Assembly (NCBI GenBank): GCA_002411015.1
Contig: DHPY01000054.1
Coordinates: 1-39,324 of the forward strand
Origin: Armatimonadetes bacterium UBA5352
GTDB taxonomy: Bacteria > Armatimonadota > Zipacnadia > Zipacnadales > UBA5352
Direction of reading: 5' to 3'
Length of the DNA stretch: 39,324 nucleotides
Every line of letters starts with the position of its first letter. Position 1 is the first letter of the stretch. Below the pieces are notes generated by a model, which worked only from the letters and a program-made list of their open reading frames with translations, was not told the DNA's origin and ran no database searches. Positions 14,305 through 22,156 of this stretch are shown here, piece by piece. Both the position numbers and the translations under genes were made by a program.

Positions 14305-16233
14305 TCAGAACTCGTTACTGGTGAGGCAGATCTGGCCGGTCTGAGGGTTGAAGGTGATCGTGACATCCAGGGCGTCCGCCAGGAACTGCAACGGGACCAT
14401 CGTGCGCCCCTGCTTGATGTAGGGCGCAATCTCCAGCACGCGCGTCTGATCGTTGACCGTGACCTGCGGGTTGCCGATCGTGAGCGACAGCTCGGTGCCG
14501 GGACGGGAGGCCGCAACGCGCTTCTCCACCGGGTACCAGTAGAGCACGCCATCGCTGGCCTCGAAGATCTCGCGCAGCGGCGCGACCGAGATGCCATCCT
14601 TGAACTCGGGCGAGGCGAGCAGGTCGAGCGCCTCGCTGTTGAGGAACACAGTGACGTCCTCGAACTGCGTGGAGGCGACCGGCGCGATGACCGGGCGGCC
14701 CGGAAGGGTCATGCGCCCGTCGGCCGGGATCGCCTCGAGTGAAGCACGCTCGGGCAGCAGCGCGATGCGCATCTGAGCACCGTCATCGGCGATCGTCTGC
14801 GCCGCGCTCAGCTCGACCTCTTCAGGCGCGACGGCGACGGTGGCCGGGACGAGCATCCTGTCGGGCTGGGTCATGCGACCATCCAGGGCCGCCACCATCG
14901 GCTCGATGTCCGTCTCAGGCTCACTGGAGACCACCAGCGTCTCCATCGGCGTCTCCTCGGCGATGACCATCTCGGCCGGGATCAGCGTGGCGCCGGGCGT
15001 CGTCGTCAGGGCGACCATCTGCTCGGGATCGGGCGTCACTTCCAGCACGGGCTCGAGCACGAACTCCTCGGCTCCCGCCGACGCCACCCGGGCGACCAGG
15101 GCTCGCGGCATCGTCATGCGCGGGGCCGTGTCGGTTGCGGAGGCTTCAGGCGCAAGCGGCCCGCTCTGCCCCGCGATCGGCATCACCACGTGGCTGCCGG
15201 GCTTGATGTCGCGGGGCATCGTGAGCCGCGGCGTAACGTCAGCGGCGGCAAGCGCCGGCTCCTCAACGATCTCCGGGGCCAGAGCCTCGCCGGACGTCGG
15301 GACGATCTGCTCGAGGCCCAGGCCCGGCAGAGAGATGCGCGGCTCGGCGGTGTAGTCGGCAATGGGGGAGGCGTAGCCGACGCGTGAGCGGGTGACGTCC
15401 ACCGCGCCCGTCGCCAGCGCCATCAGCGGCTCCTCGGTGGCGCCAAATGCGCTGGCCGCAGCCGGCTCCTGGACGCCCACGGTGGGGGCGGGCGGCATGC
15501 TTGTCAGTGCAGCGCTCGGGGCCGTGGTCATGTCGCGGTTCTTGACAAAGATAGTCACCTCGGCGGACGCGCCCTCGTTCTCAGCCTCGTCCATCGCGGT
15601 GACCTGAAGCACATGCGGCCCATCCGCCGAGCGCGTGGTATCCCACACGTCCTCGTACGGGCCCGTGTTCATGATCATCTTGTGCAGCTTGCCGTCGATG
15701 TAGAAGAAGACGTACTTGACGCCTACGTTATCGGTGGCCTCAGCGCGGATCTCGACCTGCCCGCTGAGCTCGGCCCCCTGCGCGGGGTAGTAGATGTTGA
15801 TGACCGGAGGGATGCGATCCTGGCCGCTCGCACCGCCGCTTTGTGCCGCTGCGGCGACTGTGACGCTGATCGTCGCCATCCCGATCTCGCCCTGGGCGTC
15901 AACGGCGCGGGCGCTCAGGGAGAACCTGCTCCCGGCTGCCGAACTGAAGTCCCACTCGAAGGCCTGGGTGCCGCTGGTGCGCGGCACGGCAAGCGCATGC
16001 TGGCGGGCGAGTTCGCCGTTGATCAGCAGGTCGAGCCTGGTGATCGGCTGGTCGGAGTCGGAGCGGTAGGAGACGTCGATCACAACGACGCCCTGCACCA
16101 CCTGCTCGTGGCCGGGCTGCGTGATCTTCACGATGGGGCTTGCATAGGCGATGGGAGCCGCAAAGCTGCTGACTATCCCGAGCAATGCCATCATCGTGAC
16201 ACTGCTCCAGAACAGCGACCTTAGCTTCTCCAT
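14305..16233 (-). CDS. Exported Ig-like protein with C-terminal copper-amine-oxidase-like (stalk) domain
   Basis: A 642-residue protein. It has an N-terminal signal peptide (LLGIVSSFAAPIAYA), two Ig-like domains (about 30-125 and 140-240; the second contains the bacterial Ig-like pattern DNVGVKYVFFYIDG), a long Ala/Pro/Glu/Thr-rich linker (about 255-540), and a C-terminal domain of the copper amine oxidase N1 / stalk type (YIKQGRTMVPLQFLADALDVTITF). Such stalk domains are carbohydrate- or cell-wall-associated modules rather than oxidases. The linker repeats a short motif (PRISLP, PRLTMP, PRMTMP, GRMTQP, GRMTLP). The start ATG 16233 has GGAGG 9 bases upstream. Its cellular role is unknown; envelope structure is a reasonable guess. 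Confidence 0.75.
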   Translation of the reverse strand: MEKLRSLFWSSVTMMALLGIVSSFAAPIAYASPIVKITQPGHEQVVQGVVVIDVSYRSDSDQPITRLDLLINGELARQHALAVPRTSGTQAFEWDFSSAAGSRFSLSARAVDAQGEIGMATISVTVAAAAQSGGASGQDRIPPVINIYYPAQGAELSGQVEIRAEATDNVGVKYVFFYIDGKLHKMIMNTGPYEDVWDTTRSADGPHVLQVTAMDEAENEGASAEVTIFVKNRDMTTAPSAALTSMPPAPTVGVQEPAAASAFGATEEPLMALATGAVDVTRSRVGYASPIADYTAEPRISLPGLGLEQIVPTSGEALAPEIVEEPALAAADVTPRLTMPRDIKPGSHVVMPIAGQSGPLAPEASATDTAPRMTMPRALVARVASAGAEEFVLEPVLEVTPDPEQMVALTTTPGATLIPAEMVIAEETPMETLVVSSEPETDIEPMVAALDGRMTQPDRMLVPATVAVAPEEVELSAAQTIADDGAQMRIALLPERASLEAIPADGRMTLPGRPVIAPVASTQFEDVTVFLNSEALDLLASPEFKDGISVAPLREIFEASDGVLYWYPVEKRVAASRPGTELSLTIGNPQVTVNDQTRVLEIAPYIKQGRTMVPLQFLADALDVTITFNPQTGQICLTSNEF

Positions 16234-16389
16234 CAGTAGGTCCCTCCCAGAGCGCGCTGAGCCTGTTACGAACGAGTTGTGCAGGCGCTTGTGCGATAGC
16301 CTGGCGTGAGCGGGCGCCAAATGCGGTCGCCCGCCGTTCTGCGGGCCATTCGCGCGCCGCCCGCCGGCGGGGCAGGATGCCTCCCGCCG

Positions 16390-16418
16390 AACCTATCACA
16401 ATCTACTACGAAAGTCAA
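16390..16418 (-). promoter_or_regulatory. Candidate sigma-70-like promoter for the minus-strand cluster
   Basis: On the minus strand TTGACT (-35) and TAGGTT (-10) are separated by 17 bases. The -35 is a 5/6 match, the -10 is weak. It would give a leader of roughly 150 bases before the stalk-protein gene at 16233. Confidence 0.35.
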
Positions 16419-16478
16419 GATTTCACTGACGGGTTCGTCAGGGGAAATGCGGGTTGGACTGCGTGGGAATCACCAGCG

Positions 16479-16518
16479 AACGGCGGGCCGGCACAGCGGG
16501 GGCGGCCTCTCCACGGCG
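16479..16518. repeat. GC-rich interspersed repeat, copy 1
   Basis: A 21-base block (16479-16499) identical to 24047-24067 is followed by an 18-base block (16501-16518) that matches 24108-24125 with one difference. In the other copy 40 bases containing a hairpin lie between the two blocks. Confidence 0.65.
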
Positions 16519-16549
16519 ACGCCCTTCGGGCGCGGCCCCCCGCTGACCC

Positions 16550-16578
16550 TCGACAACGCGCCGCGCCCGGTGTATCAT
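16550..16578 (+). promoter_or_regulatory. Sigma-70-like promoter upstream of gatB
   Basis: TCGACA and TATCAT are separated by exactly 17 bases; each differs from consensus at one position. Transcription would begin near 16585, about 70 bases before the gatB start. Confidence 0.5.
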
Positions 16579-16655
16579 AGGCCCGAAGTCGCGGCGTAGC
16601 CCATTGCCAGTTCCCAACTCCCAGTTCCCGCCATTCCCGCCGTAGGGTGATTCTG

Positions 16656-18098
16656 ATGGCCATGGAGCCCATGATCGGTCTGGAAGTTCACGTCCAACTC
16701 GCTACCGAGTCGAAGATGTTCTGCGCGTGCTCGACGAAGTTCGGCGCCGAGCCCAACTCCAACGTCTGTCCGAGCTGCCTCGGCCTCCCCGGGTCGCTCC
16801 CTGTGCCGAACCGCAAGGCGGTCGAGTATGTGATCCGCACAGGCGCCGCGCTCAACTGCAGTGTCGCCGACCACTGCCGCTTCGCGCGGAAGAACTACTT
16901 CTACCCGGACCTGACGAAGAACTTCCAGATCTCCCAGTACGATGAGCCGCTCACCTACAACGGCTACATCGACCTGAAGGTCAACGGTGAGCCGGTGCGC
17001 ATCCGCATCCGCCGGGCGCACCTCGAGGAGGACACGGGGAAGAACCTGCACCTCGCCTCCGGCTCCACGCTGGTGGAATACAACCGCGGCGGGATTCCGC
17101 TGATGGAGATCGTGACCGAGCCGGACTTCACCACCGCGGAGCAGTGCCGGGAGTACCTCACGCAGCTTCGCCTGATCCTGCGCTGCATCGGCGTCTCGAC
17201 AGCGAACATGGACGAGGGCGCGATGCGCGCGGAGCCGACCGTGAACCTCAACGACCGCGCGACCGGTGAGGCCACGCCGAAGGTGGAGATCAAGAACCTC
17301 AACTCGATCCGCTCGGTCTATGAGGCGGTCAAGTACGAGATCTCCCGCCAGCGCAAGGCCGTCGCCGAGGGGCGCGAGGGCGAGCTCTTCCAGCAGACCC
17401 GCCGCTGGGATGAGAGCAACGGCGTGACCGCGCTCATGCGGCGCAAAGAGACCTCCGATGACTACATGTACTTCCCCGAGCCCGACCTCGTGCCGCTTGA
17501 GCCGGACCCGGCATGGGTCGAGAGCATCGTCTCAAGCTGCCCGGAGCTCCCGGCGGCGCGCTGCGAACGGTTCTGCACGGAGTACGCGATCCCGGAGTAT
17601 GACGCGACCGTCCTGACCGAGAGCCGTGAGCTTGCGGACTACTTCGAGGACGCCTGCAAGGCCTTCGAGGGGGCCGCCAAGACCGTCAGCAATTGGGTGA
17701 TGGGCGACCTCACGAGCCTGCTGCACGAGGCAGGCGTAAGCATCGCGCAAAGCCCGGTCTCCTGCGAGCGGCTGGCGGAGCTGCTCAAGCTCATCGACGA
17801 GAACGTGATCTCGGGCAAGATCGCCAAGGACGTGCTGGCGAAGATGTTCGAGAGCGGGAAGAGCGCGGCGGAGATCGTGAAGGAGGAGGGCCTCGAGCAG
17901 ATCTCCGACACGAGCGCGCTGGAGAGCGTGATCGACGAGGTGATCGCGGAGAATCCGGGCCCGGTGGAGGACGTGCGGGGCGGGAAGCAGCAGGCGATCG
18001 GCTTCCTCGTGGGCCAGGTCATGCGCAAGACGCAGGGGCAGGCGAACCCGGGCATGGTGAACGAGATGCTGAGCCGGAAGGTGAAGGGTGAAGGGTGA
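16656..18098 (+). CDS. gatB: Aspartyl/glutamyl-tRNA amidotransferase subunit B
   Basis: A 480-residue subunit of the GatCAB complex, which amidates misacylated Glu-tRNA-Gln or Asp-tRNA-Asn. GatB holds the kinase active site and binds tRNA. Family blocks: MIGLEVHVQLATESKMFC near the start, NVCPSCLGLPGSLPVPN, NRGGIPLMEIVTEPD, VEIKNLNSIRSVYEAVKYEI and a C-terminal YqeY-like tail (GFLVGQVMRKTQGQANPGMV). The start ATG 16656 has GGTGA 5 bases upstream; ATG 16662 or GTG 16647 are alternatives. GatA and GatC are not in the window. The last codons lie in a triple heptamer repeat that supplies the stop. Confidence 0.96.
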   Translation: MAMEPMIGLEVHVQLATESKMFCACSTKFGAEPNSNVCPSCLGLPGSLPVPNRKAVEYVIRTGAALNCSVADHCRFARKNYFYPDLTKNFQISQYDEPLTYNGYIDLKVNGEPVRIRIRRAHLEEDTGKNLHLASGSTLVEYNRGGIPLMEIVTEPDFTTAEQCREYLTQLRLILRCIGVSTANMDEGAMRAEPTVNLNDRATGEATPKVEIKNLNSIRSVYEAVKYEISRQRKAVAEGREGELFQQTRRWDESNGVTALMRRKETSDDYMYFPEPDLVPLEPDPAWVESIVSSCPELPAARCERFCTEYAIPEYDATVLTESRELADYFEDACKAFEGAAKTVSNWVMGDLTSLLHEAGVSIAQSPVSCERLAELLKLIDENVISGKIAKDVLAKMFESGKSAAEIVKEEGLEQISDTSALESVIDEVIAENPGPVEDVRGGKQQAIGFLVGQVMRKTQGQANPGMVNEMLSRKVKGEG

Positions 18099-18101
18099 AG
18101 G
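18081..18101 (+). repeat. Three tandem GTGAAGG units at the gatB stop
   Basis: Three exact copies of the heptamer GTGAAGG run through the last gatB codons. Because the unit length is not a multiple of three, TGA appears in all three forward frames within the array. The gatB stop is the TGA of the third copy (18096-18098). Confidence 0.8.
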
Positions 18102-18149
18102 GGGGGCGGGGCACTGCATCACGGAGCCAGAGACGGGGGTGGTGAGGGC

Positions 18150-18545
18150 ATGCGGCGCGAGGTCAGGACTTGGTTCGAGCAAGCCCAAGACGATATGATC
18201 ACTGCGCAGATGAACCTGGGCATGGGCCGCTACAACTGGGCCTGCTTCATCGCGCAACAGGCAGCAGAGAAGGCTCTCAAGGGTCTGTATGTGGCCGAAC
18301 ATGGGGAGGAGCCGCCCCGCATTCATGGCCTGCGGCCTCTGGCGCAACTTGCGGCAGGCGAGGCTGCCGGCGCGATATGGACCGCTCTCGGCGGCCTTGA
18401 CCGGCACTACACCATCTCCCGCTATTCGCCCGACGGCATTGAACCTCCGGCGGAGTCTTATAGCGAGGCCATAGCGAAGGAGGCGGTTGAACAATGCTCC
18501 GAGATATTGCTGTGGGCGACCGCCCGCTTGCGCGAGGAAGACTGA
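18150..18545 (+). CDS. HEPN domain protein (first copy)
   Basis: A 131-residue all-helical HEPN domain (the type with the core YNWACFIAQQAAEKALKGLY, residues about 28-47, and DRHYTISRYSPDG near 92-104). HEPN proteins paired with minimal nucleotidyltransferases are often toxin-antitoxin modules. However, I find no R-x4-6-H ribonuclease motif here, so RNase toxin activity is doubtful. The start ATG 18150 has a GGTGAGGG-type site. Its 3' end overlaps the nucleotidyltransferase gene by 52 bases, which implies coupled translation. It lies 51 bases after gatB and may share its transcript. Confidence 0.85.
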   Translation: MRREVRTWFEQAQDDMITAQMNLGMGRYNWACFIAQQAAEKALKGLYVAEHGEEPPRIHGLRPLAQLAAGEAAGAIWTALGGLDRHYTISRYSPDGIEPPAESYSEAIAKEAVEQCSEILLWATARLREED

Positions 18546-18856
18546 TCGCCGAGATCCGGGCATTCCTGCGGCGAACCGGGGCCACGGAGGCAATCCTCTT
18601 TGGCTCCTATGCGCGCGGGGAGGCACGGACGTGGAGTGATGTCGATCTCATCGTCATATCCCCGCGTTTCCAGAACCTCCGCTTCCTGGATCGGCTTCCT
18701 GCCCTCTATGATGCCTGGAGCATCCTCCGGCCGTACCCAGAGCTGCTGGCCTACACCCCCGAGGAGTTCGAGGAGGCGCGGAAACAACTCGGCATCGAGC
18801 GCGTCGCCTATCGCGAGGGCATTCGCATCACCGTCGATCAACCCGAGGCCACCTGA
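18494..18856 (+). CDS. Minimal nucleotidyltransferase (MNT) domain protein (first copy)
   Basis: A 120-residue protein of the DNA-polymerase-beta-like nucleotidyltransferase superfamily. The active-site signature is complete: GSYARG (37-42) and SDVDL (48-52) with Asp49 and Asp51. MNT partners of HEPN proteins can act as antitoxins, in some systems by adding AMP to the HEPN partner. The start ATG 18494 lies inside the preceding HEPN gene; AAGGAGG at 18477-18483 supports it. The C-terminal YTPEEFEEARKQLGI is typical of this MNT subgroup. The next HEPN gene starts 5 bases after the stop. Confidence 0.87.
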   Translation: MLRDIAVGDRPLARGRLIAEIRAFLRRTGATEAILFGSYARGEARTWSDVDLIVISPRFQNLRFLDRLPALYDAWSILRPYPELLAYTPEEFEEARKQLGIERVAYREGIRITVDQPEAT

Positions 18857-18861
18857 CAGCC

Positions 18862-19260
18862 ATGCTCTCTGAACGCGGCGAGGGATGGATCGCGGACGCG
18901 CGGATTGACCTTGAGGCCGCGCGCCTGCTCTCGCAGCACGTGATCCCCAATCACGCCATCTTCCACGCCCGCCAGGCCCTCGAGAAGCTCCTCAAGGCCG
19001 GCTACCCGCTCCTCCTCAAGCAGCCCATGCCGCGCGAGCACTCCCTCCAGGCGATGGTGCATGATGTCTTCGGGAGGATACCGGAGCCGATCTGGGCAAT
19101 CATCAAGCGACTGAACCCGTTCTATATGTCCACACGCTACGTAGACGCCGCCGGCGGCCCACCCTCGGAAGCATTCGAGCCCGAGGACGCCCAGGAGGCC
19201 GTCGCGCTCGCACAGGAGGCCTTCGAGTGGATCGAGGCGCGATACCGCGAGAAGAGTTGA
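18862..19260 (+). CDS. HEPN domain protein (second copy)
   Basis: A 132-residue helical HEPN-family protein, clearly related in layout to the first copy: NHAIFHARQALEKLLKAGYPLLL (about 30-52), REHSLQAMV and NPFYMSTRYVDA. The sequences differ enough that this is not a recent duplication. R-x4-H occurs once (RLLSQH, 21-26), but early in the protein rather than at the C-terminal position used by HEPN RNases, so I do not treat it as catalytic evidence. The 3' end overlaps the second nucleotidyltransferase gene by 34 bases. Confidence 0.82.
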   Translation: MLSERGEGWIADARIDLEAARLLSQHVIPNHAIFHARQALEKLLKAGYPLLLKQPMPREHSLQAMVHDVFGRIPEPIWAIIKRLNPFYMSTRYVDAAGGPPSEAFEPEDAQEAVALAQEAFEWIEARYREKS

Positions 19261-19580
19261 TCGAGGAGATCCGCCGGTTCATGCGGCGCGTCGGGGTCGT
19301 GCACGCGATCTTCTTCGGCTCACGCCAGCGCGGCGACAACCGGCCGCACTCCGACCTGAACCTCGTCCTCCTCGACGAGCGCTTCGCCGGGCAGAAGCTC
19401 GGCAGGCTGCTCCCGGAGCTGCAGGAGGCATGGAAGATCGATCTGCACCTTGAGCTGCTGCCCTCCTCTCCCGAGGAGTTTGAGGAGATGCAGGAGTGGA
19501 ACACGCTCGCGCGCGAGGCGGCGGAGAGCGGGCTGCACATAGATATTCAGGAAGACACCAACGAGGAGTGCGACCGATGA
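19227..19580 (+). CDS. Minimal nucleotidyltransferase-like protein with altered active site (second copy)
   Basis: A 117-residue MNT-family protein. The signature reads GSRQRG (31-36) then HSDLNL (41-46): the second metal-binding Asp of the usual SDxDL is Asn45. This change would be expected to cripple catalysis, so the protein may act by binding only. The first copy in the same cluster keeps both Asp residues. GTG 19227 is preferred because AGGAGG lies 7 bases upstream and the overlap with the HEPN gene mirrors the first pair; TTG 19257 or ATG 19281 are alternatives. The stop overlaps the next gene's start as ATGA, coupling it to an FAD oxidoreductase. Confidence 0.8.
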   Translation: MDRGAIPREELIEEIRRFMRRVGVVHAIFFGSRQRGDNRPHSDLNLVLLDERFAGQKLGRLLPELQEAWKIDLHLELLPSSPEEFEEMQEWNTLAREAAESGLHIDIQEDTNEECDR

Positions 19581-20866
19581 GCGATGCGGTGAACTTCGAC
19601 GCGCTGGATACTGCGGCTGAGGCCGATGTCGTCGTGGTGGGTGGCGGGCCGGGCGGACTTTGCGCGGCCGTCGCCGCCGCGGAGGAGGGCGCGGACACGC
19701 TCCTGATCGAGCGCTACGGCTTCCTCGGCGGGATGGCGACCGCGGGCCTCGTGAACCCATTCATGCCATGGGTGGCGGGCGGCAAGCCGATCATCCGCGG
19801 GCTCTTCGAGCGCATCACCAAGCGCCTCGATGACTACGGCGGCTGGGGCGGGCCGCGGCAGCCGTCCTCCTTTGACGAGGAGATGTTCAAGTTTGTGGCC
19901 GAAGACCTGTGCACCGAGGCCGGTGTGCGGCTGCAGCTTCATACGATGCTCGCGGACGTGGACGCCAGCGAGAGCCGCGTGGAGCGGATCGCGACGCTCA
20001 GCAAGTCGGGCCTGCGGCAGGTGCGCGGGACGGTCTTCGTGGACGGCACCGGCGATGGCGACCTCGCCGCATGGGCGGGCGCGGAGACGGAGATCGGCCG
20101 CGAGGAGGACGGGCACTGCCAGCCGATGACGCTGTGCTTCCGTATGATGAACGTGAACATCGAGGCGATGCCCTCGCGCGCGGAGATAAACGAACTCTAC
20201 GACGCGGCGAGGGAGCGCGGAGAGATCACAAACCCGCGCGAGAATGTGCTCAAGTTCTTCACCCCGCACGATCGGGAGGTCCACTTCAATACTACCCGGA
20301 TTGTCATGCACGACGCTACGGATGCCGAAGAGCTGACGGATGCGGAGCTGATCGGGCGGCGGCAGGTGCGGGAGATGGTACGCTTCCTGCGTGACCACGT
20401 GCGCGGCTTCGAGGACGCATGGCTCGCGGAGATGGCGCCGCAGATCGGCATCCGCGAGAGCCGGCGGGTGATAGGCGACCACGTGCTGAGCGTCGATGAG
20501 GTGCTGGAGGCGCGGAAGTCTGAGGATGGGATCGCGCGCGGCTCCTACGGCGTGGACATCCACAACCCGGCGGGCACAGGCACGGTCATCCAGCATCTGC
20601 CGCCCGGGGAGGCCTACGATATTCCGTATCGCTGCATCACGCCGCGGGGCTTCGATAACCTGCTGATCGCCGCGCGCTGCATCTCAGCCGACCACGCGGC
20701 CCACAGTTCCATGCGCGTGATGCCGATCGTGATGGCGATCGGCGAAGCGGCGGGCTGCGCGGCTCAGATGGCGCTCCCGCAGGGCGACGTGCGCGCGATC
20801 GACGTGCAGGCGCTCCGGGGGCGGCTGGTGGAGCGCGGAGCGAGCATATACGGGTACGACAGCTAA
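19577..20866 (+). CDS. FAD-dependent oxidoreductase
   Basis: A 429-residue flavoprotein of the FAD_oxidored family. The N-terminal dinucleotide-binding fold is clear (VVVVGGGPGGLCAAVAAAEEG, near 20-40, and LLIERYGFLGGMATAG). VFVDGTGDGDLAAWAGAE supports the second nucleotide-contact region, and the C-terminal HSSMRVMPIVMAIGEAAGCAAQMAL is the usual FAD-closing segment. No signal peptide is present. The substrate is unknown; relatives are common among environmental bacteria with carbohydrate-rich gene sets. The start ATG 19577 has GGAG 8 bases upstream and overlaps the stop of the altered nucleotidyltransferase. Whether this coupling is functional or accidental is unclear. Confidence 0.85.
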   Translation: MSDAVNFDALDTAAEADVVVVGGGPGGLCAAVAAAEEGADTLLIERYGFLGGMATAGLVNPFMPWVAGGKPIIRGLFERITKRLDDYGGWGGPRQPSSFDEEMFKFVAEDLCTEAGVRLQLHTMLADVDASESRVERIATLSKSGLRQVRGTVFVDGTGDGDLAAWAGAETEIGREEDGHCQPMTLCFRMMNVNIEAMPSRAEINELYDAARERGEITNPRENVLKFFTPHDREVHFNTTRIVMHDATDAEELTDAELIGRRQVREMVRFLRDHVRGFEDAWLAEMAPQIGIRESRRVIGDHVLSVDEVLEARKSEDGIARGSYGVDIHNPAGTGTVIQHLPPGEAYDIPYRCITPRGFDNLLIAARCISADHAAHSSMRVMPIVMAIGEAAGCAAQMALPQGDVRAIDVQALRGRLVERGASIYGYDS

Positions 20867-20871
20867 CCACG

Positions 20872-20891
20872 GCGAACGACTGCGAACGACT
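20872..20891 (+). repeat. Tandem decamer (two copies)
   Basis: GCGAACGACT occurs twice head to tail directly after the FAD oxidoreductase. Close variants (GCGAACGGCT, GTGAACGGCT, GCAACGGCT) precede hairpin repeats near 22071 and 29265-29334. Confidence 0.6.
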
Positions 20892-20926
20892 GCGAAAGGC
20901 GTCGACGGCCACGTGCTTAGCCGTAT

Positions 20927-20951
20927 GGAGCGGAGGGGCTTCAGCCGCTCC
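20927..20951. repeat. Hairpin after the FAD oxidoreductase
   Basis: Arms GGAGCGG / CCGCTCC (7 base pairs) enclose 11 bases. It may end the gatB-to-oxidoreductase transcript, though no T-tract follows. The rest of the 187-base gap up to 21053 shows no gene. Confidence 0.5.
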
Positions 20952-21053
20952 GATGGATCTGACGAACGCGTAGTATCGTGCGGTCGGAGACGCTGAAGCG
21001 CCGCCGCTCCAGAACGACACGGCAACAGACGACGGCACAGGGGGTGACCCGCA

Positions 21054-21932
21054 ATGCTCGAGGCGTTCGGGACGGCGCTGTTCGCGGCGCTGATGCTCAC
21101 GACCACAGGCTTGATGATGGGCTGGGCGGTTTGGCACGTCTTCGGCATGTGCGTCCAGGACAAGCTCATCAGCTTCATGGAGATGCTTGTCATCCTCGTC
21201 GTCGTCTTCGGCCTCATGGCCGCGGCGCTCGTGCTGCCGCCACCTGTCGGAATCGGGGCGTTCATCCTCCTCTTCCTCCTCCTGCTCTTCATCCCGTTTC
21301 TGCCACGTGTCGCCAATGCGATGAAGCTCCAGCGGATGATCCGCAGCGACATCGCGGGCTTCGAGGCCGCACTCAAGCGCAACCCCGAGGTCCCCTACCC
21401 GCACCGCCGCCTCGGTGATATCTACCTCGAGCACGGGGACTTCGATCGCGCCATCGAGCACTACCAGGCCTACGTGGACTCCGTCGAGGCGAAGCCGGAT
21501 GTGCGCCACCGGTTGCAGCGGGCGCTCACGAAGCGCCGGCAGCGCGAGATGAACCTGCGGATCTGCCCGGCCTGCGCCATGGAGAACCCCGCCCGCGCGA
21601 TCCGCTGCGAGGGCTGCGGCTTCTACCTCAAGGGCCCGCGCGAGATCGTGGACGTGCTGACTGCGCCCGAGATGATGCGGCGCTGGAAGTGGCTCATCGT
21701 GGCGTTCTTCGTGCCGGGGCTGGTGGCGGGGCTGCTCACCGAGGCCATCCCGCCGGCGGTGATCCTCACGATGTTCGCGTGCAGCGTGATCGCGACCGGC
21801 GTGTTCCTGTATGGCCTCGCGCGAGAGGAGCGCAACCGGATCGTCCGGGAGGGCGTGAGGCCGCAGGAGCGGATCATCGAGGCGATCCAGGAGCCGCCGG
21901 AGGTGAGGGCGCTGGATGAGGAGCGGGGGTAG
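21054..21932 (+). CDS. Membrane protein with cytosolic-type TPR-like and zinc-ribbon segments (paralogue 1)
   Basis: A 292-residue protein of unknown function. Order: hydrophobic segments at about 8-26, 42-60 and 66-84; a TPR-like helical stretch (PYPHRRLGDIYLEHGDFDRAIEHYQAYV, about 115-141); a zinc ribbon with Cys171, 174, 185 and 188 (C-x2-C-x10-C-x2-C); two further hydrophobic segments at about 212-229 and 235-254; and a charged tail. The same architecture and many identical positions recur in the gene at 22157-22960. The start ATG 21054 has a GGGGTGA site 6-7 bases upstream. The TPR-like and zinc-ribbon parts probably face the cytoplasm. I do not recognise a named family. Confidence 0.78.
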   Translation: MLEAFGTALFAALMLTTTGLMMGWAVWHVFGMCVQDKLISFMEMLVILVVVFGLMAAALVLPPPVGIGAFILLFLLLLFIPFLPRVANAMKLQRMIRSDIAGFEAALKRNPEVPYPHRRLGDIYLEHGDFDRAIEHYQAYVDSVEAKPDVRHRLQRALTKRRQREMNLRICPACAMENPARAIRCEGCGFYLKGPREIVDVLTAPEMMRRWKWLIVAFFVPGLVAGLLTEAIPPAVILTMFACSVIATGVFLYGLAREERNRIVREGVRPQERIIEAIQEPPEVRALDEERG

Positions 21933-22020
21933 GGGCGGCCTCCCCCCCCGGCCCCCCTCCCCCTGGACGCTGCAAACGACGCAGCGTCGGCGGGACGAGG
22001 GGGGGAAATGGCAACGGCTG

Positions 22021-22056
22021 ACCTCTCCCCCCTCAATCCCCCCTCTCCGTTCCGGC
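22021..22056. repeat. C-rich intergenic repeat, copy 2
   Basis: Starts ACCTCTCCCCCC and ends CTCTCCGTTCCGGC as at 1324-1355, with a slightly longer middle; it continues into a G-run that can pair with the C-runs. Confidence 0.55.
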
Positions 22057-22085
22057 GAGGGGGGAGGATGGCAACGGCTAACGGC

Positions 22086-22104
22086 GGCAGGCAGGATGCC
22101 TGCC
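22086..22104. repeat. Short hairpin repeat (5-base loop)
   Basis: Arms GGCAGGC / GCCTGCC around AGGAT, preceded by GCAACGGCTAACGGC. The arms differ from the GACGGGC-type members at paired positions. Confidence 0.7.
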
Positions 22105-22156
22105 CCACGGTGGAGCGGTAGCGATGCAGGATTGCCTCACCGGATGGAACGAACCC

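Larger units (their letters stand above)
16234..16655. other. Divergent intergenic region with promoters and repeats
   Basis: This 422-base region separates the minus-strand cluster from gatB. It contains a candidate minus-strand promoter (16390-16418), a small hairpin with arms CTGACG / CGTCAG (16426-16441), an interspersed repeat (16479-16518) and a good plus-strand promoter (16550-16578). The stretch at 16384-16445 is the only noticeably less GC-rich part. Confidence 0.6.
21933..22156. other. Repeat-filled gap between the paralogues
   Basis: The 224 bases contain long C and G runs, the second copy of the C-rich repeat (22021-22056), decamer-like GCAACGGCT units at 22011 and 22071, and a hairpin repeat (22086-22104). 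No gene or clear promoter is visible. Confidence 0.6.

Noticed and set aside
18150..19580. Calling the HEPN/MNT genes two established toxin-antitoxin systems
   Set aside because: Pair layout fits, but neither HEPN protein shows the R-x4-6-H RNase motif in its usual C-terminal place, so toxicity is unproven.
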